DNA of 64,000 bases from contig NZ_JAKRFI010000001.1 in NCBI RefSeq assembly GCF_022348165.1, forward strand, positions 1,054,001 through 1,118,000, in the 5' to 3' direction. The position numbers were made by a program, and so were the translations under genes. This document shows positions 16,972-25,523 of the stretch, in pieces (the first letter of the stretch is position 1; each line of letters opens with the position of its first letter). The stretch comes from Halomonas sp. McH1-25. GTDB taxonomy: Bacteria > Pseudomonadota > Gammaproteobacteria > Pseudomonadales > Halomonadaceae. Under the pieces are notes generated by a model, which was given only the letters and a program-made list of their open reading frames with translations, ran no database searches and was not told the origin of the DNA.

Positions 16972-17292
16972 TTAACCATCGCGGCGCGTCGACTCGGCAT
17001 CTTCCGCCGTATCGTCGATGTTGCGCTTCTGCTGCGTCTTGTCCTTGCTCTGGCTGCCCTTGATCGAGGCCTCCTTGAGATGCGGATTGTGACCCGGCTC
17101 GCTACGCGCCTTCGGTGACTTCTCGTCGTCCACGTTCTCGTCGGGACGATACACCGAATCGCCATCGTCTATCGGCTGCGCGGATGTCTCATCCTCGCGC
17201 CGGTCACGCTCTACCATGTGCCTGGCCTTGTCCTTCTCGTCGAGGCGCTTGCCTTCTTCGCTCGCCGTGTCCTTCCTGTTTGACTCGGACAT
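16972..17292 (-). CDS. Small highly charged, probably disordered protein
   Basis: A 106-residue hydrophilic protein, very rich in Asp, Glu, Lys and Arg, with almost no hydrophobic core and no cysteine. It belongs to no family I recognise. Such low-complexity acidic/basic proteins are often stress-induced and intrinsically disordered. A strong GGAGGTGACGACT before the ATG at 17292 argues that it is translated. It lies alone between the EamA terminator and the phasin terminator. Confidence 0.6.
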   Translation of the reverse strand: MSESNRKDTASEEGKRLDEKDKARHMVERDRREDETSAQPIDDGDSVYRPDENVDDEKSPKARSEPGHNPHLKEASIKGSQSKDKTQQKRNIDDTAEDAESTRRDG

Positions 17293-17380
17293 AGTCGTCA
17301 CCTCCCTTGTGTCGAACCGATGGGCGAATCCTATTGACCGTAGTTATCGCTAGAGAAGATGGCAAGCGCTTCACAACGAA

Positions 17381-17410
17381 AACGGGCCGCAGCCAATGCT
17401 GCGGCCCGTT
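17381..17410 (-). terminator. Terminator of the phasin gene
   Basis: A perfect 13-bp stem (AACGGGCCGCAGC / GCTGCGGCCCGTT) with a four-base loop lies about 40 bases past the phasin stop. On the minus strand the stem ends in TT and continues TTCGTT. Confidence 0.9.
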
Positions 17411-17448
17411 AGGGTGCCAGTCGTCACTGCCCCATGGGGCGAAATGAT

Positions 17449-17808
17449 TTACTGATTAGCTGCCTTGGAAGCCGACTTCACGTTGTCTTCGACCAGCTTC
17501 TGGCTCTTCTGCATGAAGTCACGGTTCAAGGCGACGACCTTCTCGGCATCGACCTTGAGCATGTCGCCCATATCCTTGGCCACTTTCTGCTGGCCTTCGA
17601 CGTAGGAGCGGAACCCTTCGGGATCCCTGACGTTCATGAAAGCGCGCATCTGGCCCAAGCTTGCCTCAGCATAGCTCTTGGTAAACTCGAGCTGGGTATT
17701 GACCAGTTGCTCTGTGTAGTCGACGGCCAGAGAGGCATATGCCCGTGCCGGGCCGAAGAACAGGGATTCGAACTGCTGGGTCGTCTTGTCGAAATCTTTC
17801 GTTGCCAT
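17449..17808 (-). CDS. Phasin (PHA granule-associated protein)
   Basis: A 119-residue amphipathic, helix-rich protein of the Phasin_2 type: FFGPARAYASLAVDYTEQLVNTQLEFTKSYAEASLGQMRAFMNVRDPEG is a standard phasin block. Phasins coat polyhydroxyalkanoate granules and control their number and size. A paired operator lies 50-90 bases upstream. The ATG at 17808 follows GAGGTGGTTTCC. No PHA synthase gene is in the window. Confidence 0.9.
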   Translation of the reverse strand: MATKDFDKTTQQFESLFFGPARAYASLAVDYTEQLVNTQLEFTKSYAEASLGQMRAFMNVRDPEGFRSYVEGQQKVAKDMGDMLKVDAEKVVALNRDFMQKSQKLVEDNVKSASKAANQ

Positions 17809-17855
17809 GGAAACCACCTCCATACGATGTTACAGGTAGCGAAGGTTTCTCCTTC

Positions 17856-17895
17856 GTTGCACTGCACAATAGCAAAACCCTTGTTGCAGTGCAAC
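17856..17895 (-). promoter_or_regulatory. Paired dyad operator upstream of the phasin gene (PhaR-like)
   Basis: GTTGCA-G-TGCAAC (17883-17895) is a perfect 13-base dyad. GTTGCA-C-TGCACA (17856-17868) is an imperfect copy whose centre is 27 bases away. The two also form an outer inverted repeat, GTTGCACTGCA against TGCAGTGCAAC. The phasin repressor PhaR is known to bind TGC-rich dyads at phasin promoters, so this is a likely PhaR site; the protein itself is not encoded here. Confidence 0.65.
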
Positions 17896-17972
17896 ATGAG
17901 AAGCGCTGATTATTGTCCCGTCAGCTATGCTGCTTCGCTAGATCCCAGTGCTGCTAGCCGTAAGAGGTCGTC

Positions 17973-18920
17973 ATGCTGACTATCGACGATATCCGCGATG
18001 CTCGAGCGCGTATCGCGGGTACGCTTTTCGCCACTCCCATCCTGCCCGAGAAGGAGCTCTCCTCGGCCTTGGCGCAGCGCGTTCTGCTCAAATGCGAGCT
18101 TTTCCAGCATACCGGCTCATTCAAACCGCGCGGCGGTCTCAATTGGATCTGCACCGCTAACGACGCCGAACTGCATTGCGGACTGGGAGCCGTCTCGGCG
18201 GGAAATCATGCCCTGGGTCTTGCCTGGGCCGCACAAACTGCAGACATCGACGTCACCATCGTCATGCCCGAAGGAGCCAGTGAATTCAAGGTGCAAGGTA
18301 GCCGGAAACTAGGCGCCGAGGTGATTCTGCACGGTGACATCAACGAGGCATGGGCGTTGATGCACCGACTCGTAGAAGAGCGGGGGCTGACATTGGTCCA
18401 CCCTTACGACGATCTGCGCATCATCGCCGGTCAAGGGACCGTCGGGCTGGAAATTCTCGAACAGGCTCCGGAGGCTGCCACCATCGTTTGTCCGGTCGGC
18501 GGCGGCGGGTTGGTTGCAGGCATTGCCATTGCCGCCCGCGCCTTGCGCCCCGACATTCGGGTCATTGGGGTCGAACCCGAAGGCGCCGCCAGCATGCGGG
18601 CGGCCTGGACACATCAGGGTCCATACCGGCTGAATTCGGCCGAGACATGTGCGAAGAGCCTGGGAGCGGCCATCGTCGGCGAGCATACCTACACCTTGTG
18701 TCGCCAGCATGTCGACGCCCTGGTCACGGTCAGCGAAGCCGGCATCCGGCAGGCGACACGACATCTACTGACCCGAACCAAGCTGTTCGCCGAACCCGGC
18801 GCCGCCGTAGGCCTCGCCGCCCTGCTCGAGAATCGCCTGCCGGTCCCGTTGCCAGACAGCGATATCGTGGTGGTCGTTACGGGCGGCAACATGGGGCTGG
18901 ACGAGCTGACAACGTTGTGA
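17973..18920 (+). CDS. Threonine/serine dehydratase-like PLP enzyme
   Basis: A 315-residue fold-type II PLP enzyme. HTGSFKPRGGLN carries the Schiff-base lysine; SAGNHALGLAWAA binds the substrate carboxylate; PVGGGGLVAGI binds the PLP phosphate. It lacks the C-terminal ACT domain of biosynthetic IlvA, so a catabolic Ser/Thr dehydratase or 3-hydroxyaspartate ammonia-lyase-like role is more likely. The exact substrate is open. AAGAGG precedes the ATG. It is divergent from the phasin gene and convergent with the siderophore operon. Confidence 0.88.
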   Translation: MLTIDDIRDARARIAGTLFATPILPEKELSSALAQRVLLKCELFQHTGSFKPRGGLNWICTANDAELHCGLGAVSAGNHALGLAWAAQTADIDVTIVMPEGASEFKVQGSRKLGAEVILHGDINEAWALMHRLVEERGLTLVHPYDDLRIIAGQGTVGLEILEQAPEAATIVCPVGGGGLVAGIAIAARALRPDIRVIGVEPEGAASMRAAWTHQGPYRLNSAETCAKSLGAAIVGEHTYTLCRQHVDALVTVSEAGIRQATRHLLTRTKLFAEPGAAVGLAALLENRLPVPLPDSDIVVVVTGGNMGLDELTTL

Positions 18921-18927
18921 CTGCAGC

Positions 18928-19782
18928 CTAGGTTGCGCTACCGGTCAGCGGTTCGGCGGTACGCCGCATGTTGGTGAGAATCGGGCTACCCGTGGCCGGG
19001 TCGGTCATCAGCGTACAGTCGATGCCATACAGCCGACGCACGAGATCGGCCGTCACCACCTCGCCAGGCGGCCCTTCGGCGACCACGTCGCCGGCATGCA
19101 TGGCCACCAGGTGATCGGCATAGCGGCAGGCACTCACCAGATCATGCACGACCATGACGATGGTCTTGCCGCGGGCTGTCAGTTCGCGGATCAGCTCGAA
19201 AACCTCGATCTGGTGTCCCAGGTCGAGCGCCGAGGTGGGTTCGTCGAGCAGCAGCAAGGGGGTCTGCTGGGCAATCGCCATGGCGATCCAGGCGCGCTGC
19301 CGCTGGCCGCCCGACATCGCTTCCAGCGGCCGGTTGGCCAGGCTCTGCAGGTCGGCCGCCGCCAGCGCCTCGTCCACCACCTGGCGGTCCTCGGCCGACC
19401 ATTGCCGCAGCCAGCCCTGATGCGGCTGACGCCCGAAACGGATCAGTTCCGCCACGGTCAGGCCTTCCGGCGCCTGGGCCTCCTGAGGCAGCAAGGCCAG
19501 GCGACGCGCCAACTCGCGCGATGGCAACTGCTGTATGTCGCGCCCATCGAGCAACACCGCACCGGCATGCGGCTTATGAAAACGCGCCAACCCGGCCAAT
19601 AGTGTCGACTTGCCGCAACCGTTGGGCCCGACGATCGCCGTCACCTGACCGCGCGGCAGGTCGAGGTCCAAGCGTCTGACCACTGCCACGCGGCCATAGG
19701 ACAGCTCGAGTCCTTGGGTAGCGATGACGCTCTCTTGGCGACATGCGGCAAAGCTGTCGGCGGAATGGGAAGGTCGGGTCAT
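18928..19782 (-). CDS. Iron-siderophore ABC transporter ATPase (FepC/FecE type)
   Basis: A 284-residue cytosolic ATPase with Walker A GPNGCGKST, Q-loop, signature MSGGQRQR, Walker B LLLLDEPTSALD and H-loop VVHD. QRAWIAMAIAQQTPLLLLDEPTSALDLGHQ is characteristic of the FepC/FhuC/FecE class. Its ATG overlaps the stop of the upstream permease gene (ATGA type). It is the last gene of the six-gene iron-uptake operon that starts with the TonB receptor. Confidence 0.94.
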   Translation of the reverse strand: MTRPSHSADSFAACRQESVIATQGLELSYGRVAVVRRLDLDLPRGQVTAIVGPNGCGKSTLLAGLARFHKPHAGAVLLDGRDIQQLPSRELARRLALLPQEAQAPEGLTVAELIRFGRQPHQGWLRQWSAEDRQVVDEALAAADLQSLANRPLEAMSGGQRQRAWIAMAIAQQTPLLLLDEPTSALDLGHQIEVFELIRELTARGKTIVMVVHDLVSACRYADHLVAMHAGDVVAEGPPGEVVTADLVRRLYGIDCTLMTDPATGSPILTNMRRTAEPLTGSAT

Positions 19783-20912
19783 GTCAGGTCTCTAGAAGCA
19801 GGGCGCAGCAATATCCATAGCAGGAACGGGCCGCCGACCACGGCGGTGACGATGCCAACGGGAATCTCGATCGGCGCGAACAGCAGCCGTCCGGCAAGAT
19901 CGGAGGCCACCATCATCACGGCGCCGGCCAACGCCGACCCGATCAGCGGCACGCCACGCCGGGAGGACAAGTGACGGGCGACTTCGGGGCCGATCAGGGC
20001 CACCAGCCCGATCGGACCGGCCACGGCGACGGCCAGTGCAGTCAGGCCGACCGCAAGAACCAGGGCCAGCAGGCGACATAAGCGTACGCGAATCCCCAGA
20101 CCCTGGGCCACGGCATCGGAAAAACGCAACACCGCCATCGAACGCGCCAGCATTTGTGCAGCCACGATACCCAATGCCAACCCCACGCCCAGGATCGATA
20201 CGGCATCTCCCGAACGCGCATTGAGACTACCCACCGTCCACGGGTAGGCCGAGTTAGCCACGTCGATCGCGACTCGGGCCAGTAGCAGCTGGGTCAACGC
20301 CCCGAATACGGCCCCGACACCGATACCGGCCACGATGAAACGATAGCCGCGTGTGCCGGCCCCTCCGGCCAGGCCGAAGGTGATCGCGGTAGCGACAGCG
20401 GCACCGGCCAGCGCCATGGGTGGCGGCGACAGACCGATCCCCAGCCCTACGACGGAAGCTACGGCAAAAGCCGTCGCCCCATTGTCGATGCCGATGATCC
20501 CCGGCGTGGCCAGTCGGTTGCGGGCCAGTGTCTGCATCAGGCAACCGGCCAGGGCGAAGGCGGCGCCGGTCAGCAGGCCGGCCGTCAGCCGCGCCAGGCG
20601 CAATTCCTGAACGACGAACACGGCCATCGCGTCACCCTGTCCCAGCAAGGCCCGGACGGCCGCCAGCGGTGAAATCAGCGCACTCCCCAGACACAACGAA
20701 AGCAGCGCGACCATGACCAGTAGACCGCCCAACAACAGATTGGCGGAAACCGCTCGCTTGTCCAGCAGCACTGCGCGGGAAGGTGAGTAAGGCAACGGCA
20801 GACGCCAGGTTCCCTCCGGCGGAGCGACCCATCGCCCGTCTCGCGAGGCGTGCATCTGCCCTTCGGCCTGTCGTGCGTCATGGGGCATAGCGGAAGACGA
20901 TTTCAAATCCAT
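19779..20912 (-). CDS. Iron-siderophore ABC permease (FepG/FecD type)
   Basis: A 377-residue FecCD-family permease with about nine hydrophobic segments. The family blocks are present: LRLARLTAGLLTGAAFALAGCLMQTLARNRLATPGIIGIDNGA and AVAGPIGLVALIGPEVARHL. The first ~50 residues are an unusually long hydrophilic N terminus, so the true start may lie further in (for example at the Met near residue 9 or 20). It pairs with the upstream permease to form the channel. Confidence 0.92.
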   Translation of the reverse strand: MDLKSSSAMPHDARQAEGQMHASRDGRWVAPPEGTWRLPLPYSPSRAVLLDKRAVSANLLLGGLLVMVALLSLCLGSALISPLAAVRALLGQGDAMAVFVVQELRLARLTAGLLTGAAFALAGCLMQTLARNRLATPGIIGIDNGATAFAVASVVGLGIGLSPPPMALAGAAVATAITFGLAGGAGTRGYRFIVAGIGVGAVFGALTQLLLARVAIDVANSAYPWTVGSLNARSGDAVSILGVGLALGIVAAQMLARSMAVLRFSDAVAQGLGIRVRLCRLLALVLAVGLTALAVAVAGPIGLVALIGPEVARHLSSRRGVPLIGSALAGAVMMVASDLAGRLLFAPIEIPVGIVTAVVGGPFLLWILLRPASRDLT

Positions 20913-20925
20913 GGAAACTCGACGA

Positions 20926-21978
20926 TCATAACGTCGGCAACCGCCGGCTGCGCACGACCCAAATCAACACGGGCGCTCCGATCAATGCCGTGAGCACACC
21001 CAGCGGTAGCTCGGAGGGCTGCACCACCAAACGCGACACGATATCGGCGCCGATCACGACGAGCGGGCCTAACGGCAGGCACAGCCATAGCGTTCGGCGG
21101 ATGTCGGGGCCAGCCAGGGCACGCGCGGCAAACGGCACGACCAGGCCGATAAACGCGATCGGACCGGCAACGGCCGTCGCGGCACCGACCAGCAGCGCCA
21201 CGACGCCAATCGCCAGCAGGCGCACCAGCCGAGGATGATGACCGAGCCCGACGGCGACGCGTTCGCCCAGCGCCAGTGCCGCCAGCGGTCGCCCTATCGA
21301 CAGCGTGACTATGCCTGCCAGCGCCAGGCTGGGCAGGATCGCCTGCAAGTCTGCCAGGCGCCGGCCTGCCAGGCTGCCCACGATCCAGAAGCGGATCTCG
21401 TCCGCAGTGCGTTGATCGATGAGCAGGATCATCGAGGTCAGCGCACCCAGCAGGCCGGACAGCACCGCCCCCGCCAGCACGAGGCGGACCGGATCGTTAC
21501 CGACACCGCGCATGCGCGCTGCAGCCAGAACACAAAGGCAACCAGCCAGCGCCCCCAGTTGAGCAACCGATATTCGCAGCGTGGCCGCACTGGCACCCAG
21601 CATTAGTGCGACGGCGACGGCAAAGGCGCTCCCGGCACTGACACCCAGCAGGCCGGGCTCGGCGAGCGGATTGCGCGCCACGGCCTGGAGTAGCGCACCG
21701 GCTACCCCCAGCGCCATACCGACAGCCAGTCCAATCAGAGTACGCGGCAAGCGTAGCTCGTGAATCACGAACGCCGCTTCCTCGGCATGCTCGGCTAGCG
21801 CGCCGTCCAGCATGCCCAACAGGCTCGACAGCGAATCCAGTGCACCGATCTCACCCGCCCCGAAGAGCAGACTGAGCAGGCACACGACAGCCAGACAGGC
21901 CGACAACAGTAAAAACATCGAAGGCAGGGAAAGTCTCTCTCCCCCTGCCTCACACGTTACGCCTTGACTCAAACCCAT
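20926..21978 (-). CDS. Iron-siderophore ABC permease (FepD/FecC type)
   Basis: A 350-residue FecCD-family permease: ELRLPRTLIGLAVGMALGVAGALLQAVARNPLAEPGLLGVSAGSAF and AVAGPIAFIGLVVPFAARAL. The start is uncertain: GAGGA abuts the ATG at 21978 directly, and a TTG six bases further in would have better spacing. It lies 13 bases before the second permease gene. Confidence 0.92.
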   Translation of the reverse strand: MGLSQGVTCEAGGERLSLPSMFLLLSACLAVVCLLSLLFGAGEIGALDSLSSLLGMLDGALAEHAEEAAFVIHELRLPRTLIGLAVGMALGVAGALLQAVARNPLAEPGLLGVSAGSAFAVAVALMLGASAATLRISVAQLGALAGCLCVLAAARMRGVGNDPVRLVLAGAVLSGLLGALTSMILLIDQRTADEIRFWIVGSLAGRRLADLQAILPSLALAGIVTLSIGRPLAALALGERVAVGLGHHPRLVRLLAIGVVALLVGAATAVAGPIAFIGLVVPFAARALAGPDIRRTLWLCLPLGPLVVIGADIVSRLVVQPSELPLGVLTALIGAPVLIWVVRSRRLPTL

Positions 21979-22004
21979 TCCTCGCGTTTGCGGCGTGAGC
22001 GAGT

Positions 22005-22925
22005 CTACCGCAGCGCCTTTTCGATATCATCCAGGATCGCCTCGGCGGCCAGCGGCCCCGTTGCACTGGTCCACAGCTGACCGTCGACCGGTACCACCTG
22101 GTCGCGCTTCACCACGTCGAGACGCGCAAAGGCGGGAGACGATTTGGCGGAGGCCAGCGCTTGCTCGCCTTCTGCATTGAGCGTTGCCAGGAACAGCCAG
22201 TCGTTATCGATGCGCGACAGGTTTTCCAGACTCAGCGGATCGCTGTGCGGGCGGCCTTGCTTGACTACGCCGCCGTCGCTGACGTCGAAGCCACTGGCGG
22301 TAAGCAAGGTACTGGAGAAAATCATCGGCGACATGACCAGCGCACCTTGCGGCATCCAGCGCACCAGGCTGGCGCTTTCACGTGGATGCTGATCGCTCAG
22401 CTCGGCGGCACGCCGCTCGATGCCGGAAATCGCCTCGTCGATCTGGGATTCGCGTCCCAGTGCCTGAGCGAAGAACCGCGCTTCCTCTTTCCAGGTATCG
22501 GGCTGGTAGGGTTCGCTCGCGGGCACCAACGTCGGTGCGATACGCGACAACAACTGATATTGGTCTTCGGGCAGGCGCGGTGCCGCCAGGATCATGTCGG
22601 GGCGCTGCGCCACGACGGCTTCGATGTTTATCTCGCGGGCGGTGCCCACGATAGCGATATCCTCGACCCGATCCTGAAGGTAGCTTGCCACCCCGTCACT
22701 GCCCCGCGTCGAGACTGCCGCCAGCGGCGTCACGCCGGCCGCGAGCGCAGTGTCCAGGGCACCTTCATAGAGGGTGACGACACGCTCAGGCTGGTCGGTC
22801 ACCTCGACGTCACCATAGGCGGTACTCAACGTGCGAGCATAGGCCTGGCTCAGCGTGAGGGCGCACAGACCCAACCCAACCAGCGTACCCAGCAAAGGGC
22901 GACTTGCGAAACGAAAAGCCAGCAT
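22005..22925 (-). CDS. Iron-siderophore periplasmic binding protein
   Basis: A 306-residue protein of the FepB/FecB/FhuD (cluster A-II) type. It has a signal peptide (to about QAYAR), TAYGDVEVTDQPERVVTLYEGALDTALAAGVTPLA at the N terminus and the typical IEAVVAQRPDMILAA motif. No lipobox cysteine is visible, so it is probably a soluble periplasmic protein. AGGAGT precedes the ATG at 22925. It delivers the ferric siderophore from the outer-membrane receptor to the two permeases. Confidence 0.93.
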   Translation of the reverse strand: MLAFRFASRPLLGTLVGLGLCALTLSQAYARTLSTAYGDVEVTDQPERVVTLYEGALDTALAAGVTPLAAVSTRGSDGVASYLQDRVEDIAIVGTAREINIEAVVAQRPDMILAAPRLPEDQYQLLSRIAPTLVPASEPYQPDTWKEEARFFAQALGRESQIDEAISGIERRAAELSDQHPRESASLVRWMPQGALVMSPMIFSSTLLTASGFDVSDGGVVKQGRPHSDPLSLENLSRIDNDWLFLATLNAEGEQALASAKSSPAFARLDVVKRDQVVPVDGQLWTSATGPLAAEAILDDIEKALR

Positions 22926-22966
22926 CTCAAGACTCCTGTTAATCAAACCAAGTGCACGACACCGAA

Positions 22967-23251
22967 TCAGCCGCGCTGCCACTCGACGACCAGCGACTCC
23001 TTGCTGGCAAAGCGCACCAGATGACTGGCGATGACGCCTTCCAGCCGCTCCAGTTCTTCTTCGCTGTCGCTATGGCCCTGCATTATCAGCTCCTCTGGCT
23101 GGGCATCGAGCACGACGGTGCCGAAGGGAAACTGGATCTCGCCGCGTTCGTCGTCGAACTGCGTCTCCGCCTTGTGGCTGAAATGACGACACAGCTTCTT
23201 GAGATTGAGCGAGGGATTGTCGGTATTGACCGTGGCTCGAGTGATTGGCAT
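22967..23251 (-). CDS. DUF2218 protein inside the siderophore operon
   Basis: A 94-residue soluble protein. KKLCRHFSHKAETQFDDERGEIQFPFGTVVLDAQPEELIMQ is typical of DUF2218, small proteins of unknown function that carry conserved Cys and His residues and are often found beside iron or siderophore genes. GGAG six bases before the ATG at 23251 sets the start. It lies between the TonB receptor and binding-protein genes. A role in iron release or siderophore handling is inference only. Confidence 0.85.
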   Translation of the reverse strand: MPITRATVNTDNPSLNLKKLCRHFSHKAETQFDDERGEIQFPFGTVVLDAQPEELIMQGHSDSEEELERLEGVIASHLVRFASKESLVVEWQRG

Positions 23252-23304
23252 GGCATTCTCCATCGTTGCAGGAAAGCGGCAGCCGTATGGCTCCCGCGCG
23301 ACGT

Positions 23305-25266
23305 TCAGAAATTGATGTTGAGGCCTACCCAGTAACGGCGTCCGTCCTCGACGTAGCCGTATTCTTCATACGTTACGTTCTCGTCGAAGAGGTTGTAGAC
23401 GCCGACGTTCACCTTGGCCTGTTCGGTCAACTGATAACCGATGCCGGTATCGACGAAGGTGTACGATGGTGCAATCAACGCACTAGAAGATGGCCCGGTA
23501 GTCGGCTGGCTCTCCTCGCCACGATAGGTGATGCGTGCCCATGGGCTGAGTCGCTGTGTGGCCTGCCAGTCGAGGCCGGCCGTTGCCTGATGCTTGGGCA
23601 ACTGTGTCAAGGGCTCGCCTTCGTACTCACCGCTTTTCTGCTCGGAGTCGGTGTAGGTGTAGCTGGCCGAGAACTCCAGCGTCTCGGTCAGCGGCGCCGA
23701 GAGCGAGAGTTCCACCCCTTGAGTCACCGCCTCGTCGACGTTAATTCTGTAGGTGGGATAAGCATCGAACTGGTTGGGCCCCGCAGTACAGATGTCGATG
23801 GGACAGGCGACACGAGTGATCTTGTCCTCGAAGTCGTTATGGAACACGGTAATGCCGCCACTTAGCCCACCACGATTGGTGTAGAGCAGGCCGAGCTCCT
23901 TGTTGAGCGAGGTTTCGGGCTCGAGATCGGGGTTGCCGTAGACATTGCCACCGCGACTGATCTGTCCCCAGTCCGCCGTGATTTCGCGCAGGTTGGGTGA
24001 ACGATAGCCGGTCGATACGCCCCCTTTCAGGGTCCATTGCGGCGTAAAGTTCCAGACTCCGTATAGCCTGGGGCTGATGTGGCTACCGTAGTTTTCAGAA
24101 TTATCCAGACGTATGCCACCTGTCACCGAGAAGGTATTGGTCAATAGCCATTCGTCTTCGGCAAACACGGCCCACTGATACGCATCAATATTGGTCAGGT
24201 CGTCGGAAATCTGGTTCGAGGTACTATCGTCCAGCTCTTCCTTCTCGTAGCTGGCGCCGAGCGTGACGATATGCGCGCTCAATGGCATGACCAGGCTGGT
24301 CTTGGCCGTGGTATTGGTGATTTCCATTTCACGCGATTCGTTCTCGCTCGTCTCGCGCTGGAGGTAGGTATCGGTAGTGCCGATATCCCAATGGCCAGTG
24401 TGGGTCACTGCTATATGTTCATGGGTGAACTCGTTATACGAATCCTCACAGCCACCACGGCAGCCCTCGCTTGGGGCAGAACGCCCCATGTTGGATTCAC
24501 GGGTCTGCTCCGTCGCCCCACCTTCCAGGGTGAATTCGTGATTGCGGGTCGGTGTCAGCGACAGCCGCGCCGTCATGCTACGCAGGCTCTTGTCTTCATA
24601 GCCGTAGACGATGTCATCCTCGTCACGATGCTGTACCTGACCGTAGACTTCCAGGCCCAGCAGATCCTTCTTGAGCGGCCCGCTCAGATAGACGTTGGTC
24701 TGTTGGCTGTTGCCGGAATCGCCACTGTCCTGAATGACCGTGCTAGCCTGCAGGCTGCCATGCCATTCATCGGCCACCTTGCGTGTAATGATGTTGATCA
24801 CACCACCAATCGCATCCGATCCGTAAAGCGTCGACATGGGGCCGCGAATGACCTCGATACGCTCGATGGCCTGTAACGGCGGCAGCCAGTCCTGCTCGAA
24901 ACCAGCACTACCATTGGGTCGGGTTTCGCGTGTGGCCCGCGGCTTACCATCGACCAGAATCAACGTATATTGTGCCGGCATGCCACGGATACTGATATCC
25001 GCACCGTTGTCTCCTGCGCCCCCCCCGGTGACGATAACGCCGGGAATGCTGCGCAGCGCATCGGTCACATCATTGAAATAGCGATCTTCCAACTCTTCAC
25101 GGTCGAGAACACTGATCGAGGCGGGGGCATTCTTGACCTGCTGCTCGTAGCCGCTGGCCGTGACCACGACGTCGTCGAGATCGACTTCATTCTGTGCTTG
25201 TGCCGCTGCGCTGAGGGTACCGGCAATGGCAAGTACGAGAAGTGTCTTCTGGTACTGGTTGGACAT
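23305..25266 (-). CDS. TonB-dependent siderophore receptor
   Basis: A 653-residue outer-membrane receptor. Signal peptide MSNQYQKTLLVLAIAGTLSAAAQA; TonB box region DDVVVTASGYEQ; plug domain with ALRSIPGVIVTGGGAGDNGADISIRGMPAQYTLILVDGKP and RIEVIRGPMSTLYGSDAIGGVINIITRK; a 22-strand barrel ending in the usual aromatic residue (GLNINF). It resembles the FepA/CirA group. A CxxxC pair (EGCRGGCED) and a second Cys pair lie in predicted extracellular loops. It is the first gene of the iron-uptake operon. Confidence 0.95.
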   Translation of the reverse strand: MSNQYQKTLLVLAIAGTLSAAAQAQNEVDLDDVVVTASGYEQQVKNAPASISVLDREELEDRYFNDVTDALRSIPGVIVTGGGAGDNGADISIRGMPAQYTLILVDGKPRATRETRPNGSAGFEQDWLPPLQAIERIEVIRGPMSTLYGSDAIGGVINIITRKVADEWHGSLQASTVIQDSGDSGNSQQTNVYLSGPLKKDLLGLEVYGQVQHRDEDDIVYGYEDKSLRSMTARLSLTPTRNHEFTLEGGATEQTRESNMGRSAPSEGCRGGCEDSYNEFTHEHIAVTHTGHWDIGTTDTYLQRETSENESREMEITNTTAKTSLVMPLSAHIVTLGASYEKEELDDSTSNQISDDLTNIDAYQWAVFAEDEWLLTNTFSVTGGIRLDNSENYGSHISPRLYGVWNFTPQWTLKGGVSTGYRSPNLREITADWGQISRGGNVYGNPDLEPETSLNKELGLLYTNRGGLSGGITVFHNDFEDKITRVACPIDICTAGPNQFDAYPTYRINVDEAVTQGVELSLSAPLTETLEFSASYTYTDSEQKSGEYEGEPLTQLPKHQATAGLDWQATQRLSPWARITYRGEESQPTTGPSSSALIAPSYTFVDTGIGYQLTEQAKVNVGVYNLFDENVTYEEYGYVEDGRRYWVGLNINF

Positions 25267-25314
25267 CGTTCACCCTTACTCAACTTATTTAGTATGTGTG
25301 CCAGCTTGTCACGA

Positions 25315-25333
25315 GTAAATGCGAATTTTTATT
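25315..25333 (-). promoter_or_regulatory. Possible Fur box upstream of the siderophore operon
   Basis: The 19 bases GTAAATGCGAATTTTTATT match the Fur consensus (GATAATGATAATCATTATC) at 12 of 19 positions. They lie in an AT-rich patch about 50 bases upstream of the TonB-receptor start. The context makes Fur control likely; the site itself is only a moderate match. Confidence 0.4.
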
Positions 25334-25523
25334 ATTTAGATTGTTGCACACCTGCCGGTCGAAGTTCCCGAGACAAGCCGTTTCGGAATCCGCAACGCTT
25401 ATTGATGGGCAGCAGAAAAGCTACTCATCAGAGAACGACAATTATTTGCATTAAGTAACGAGATTGGGCAGGATGACAGCAGCCAACCGATAGCACCGCA
25501 CATACCACCAACGCAGACACCCG

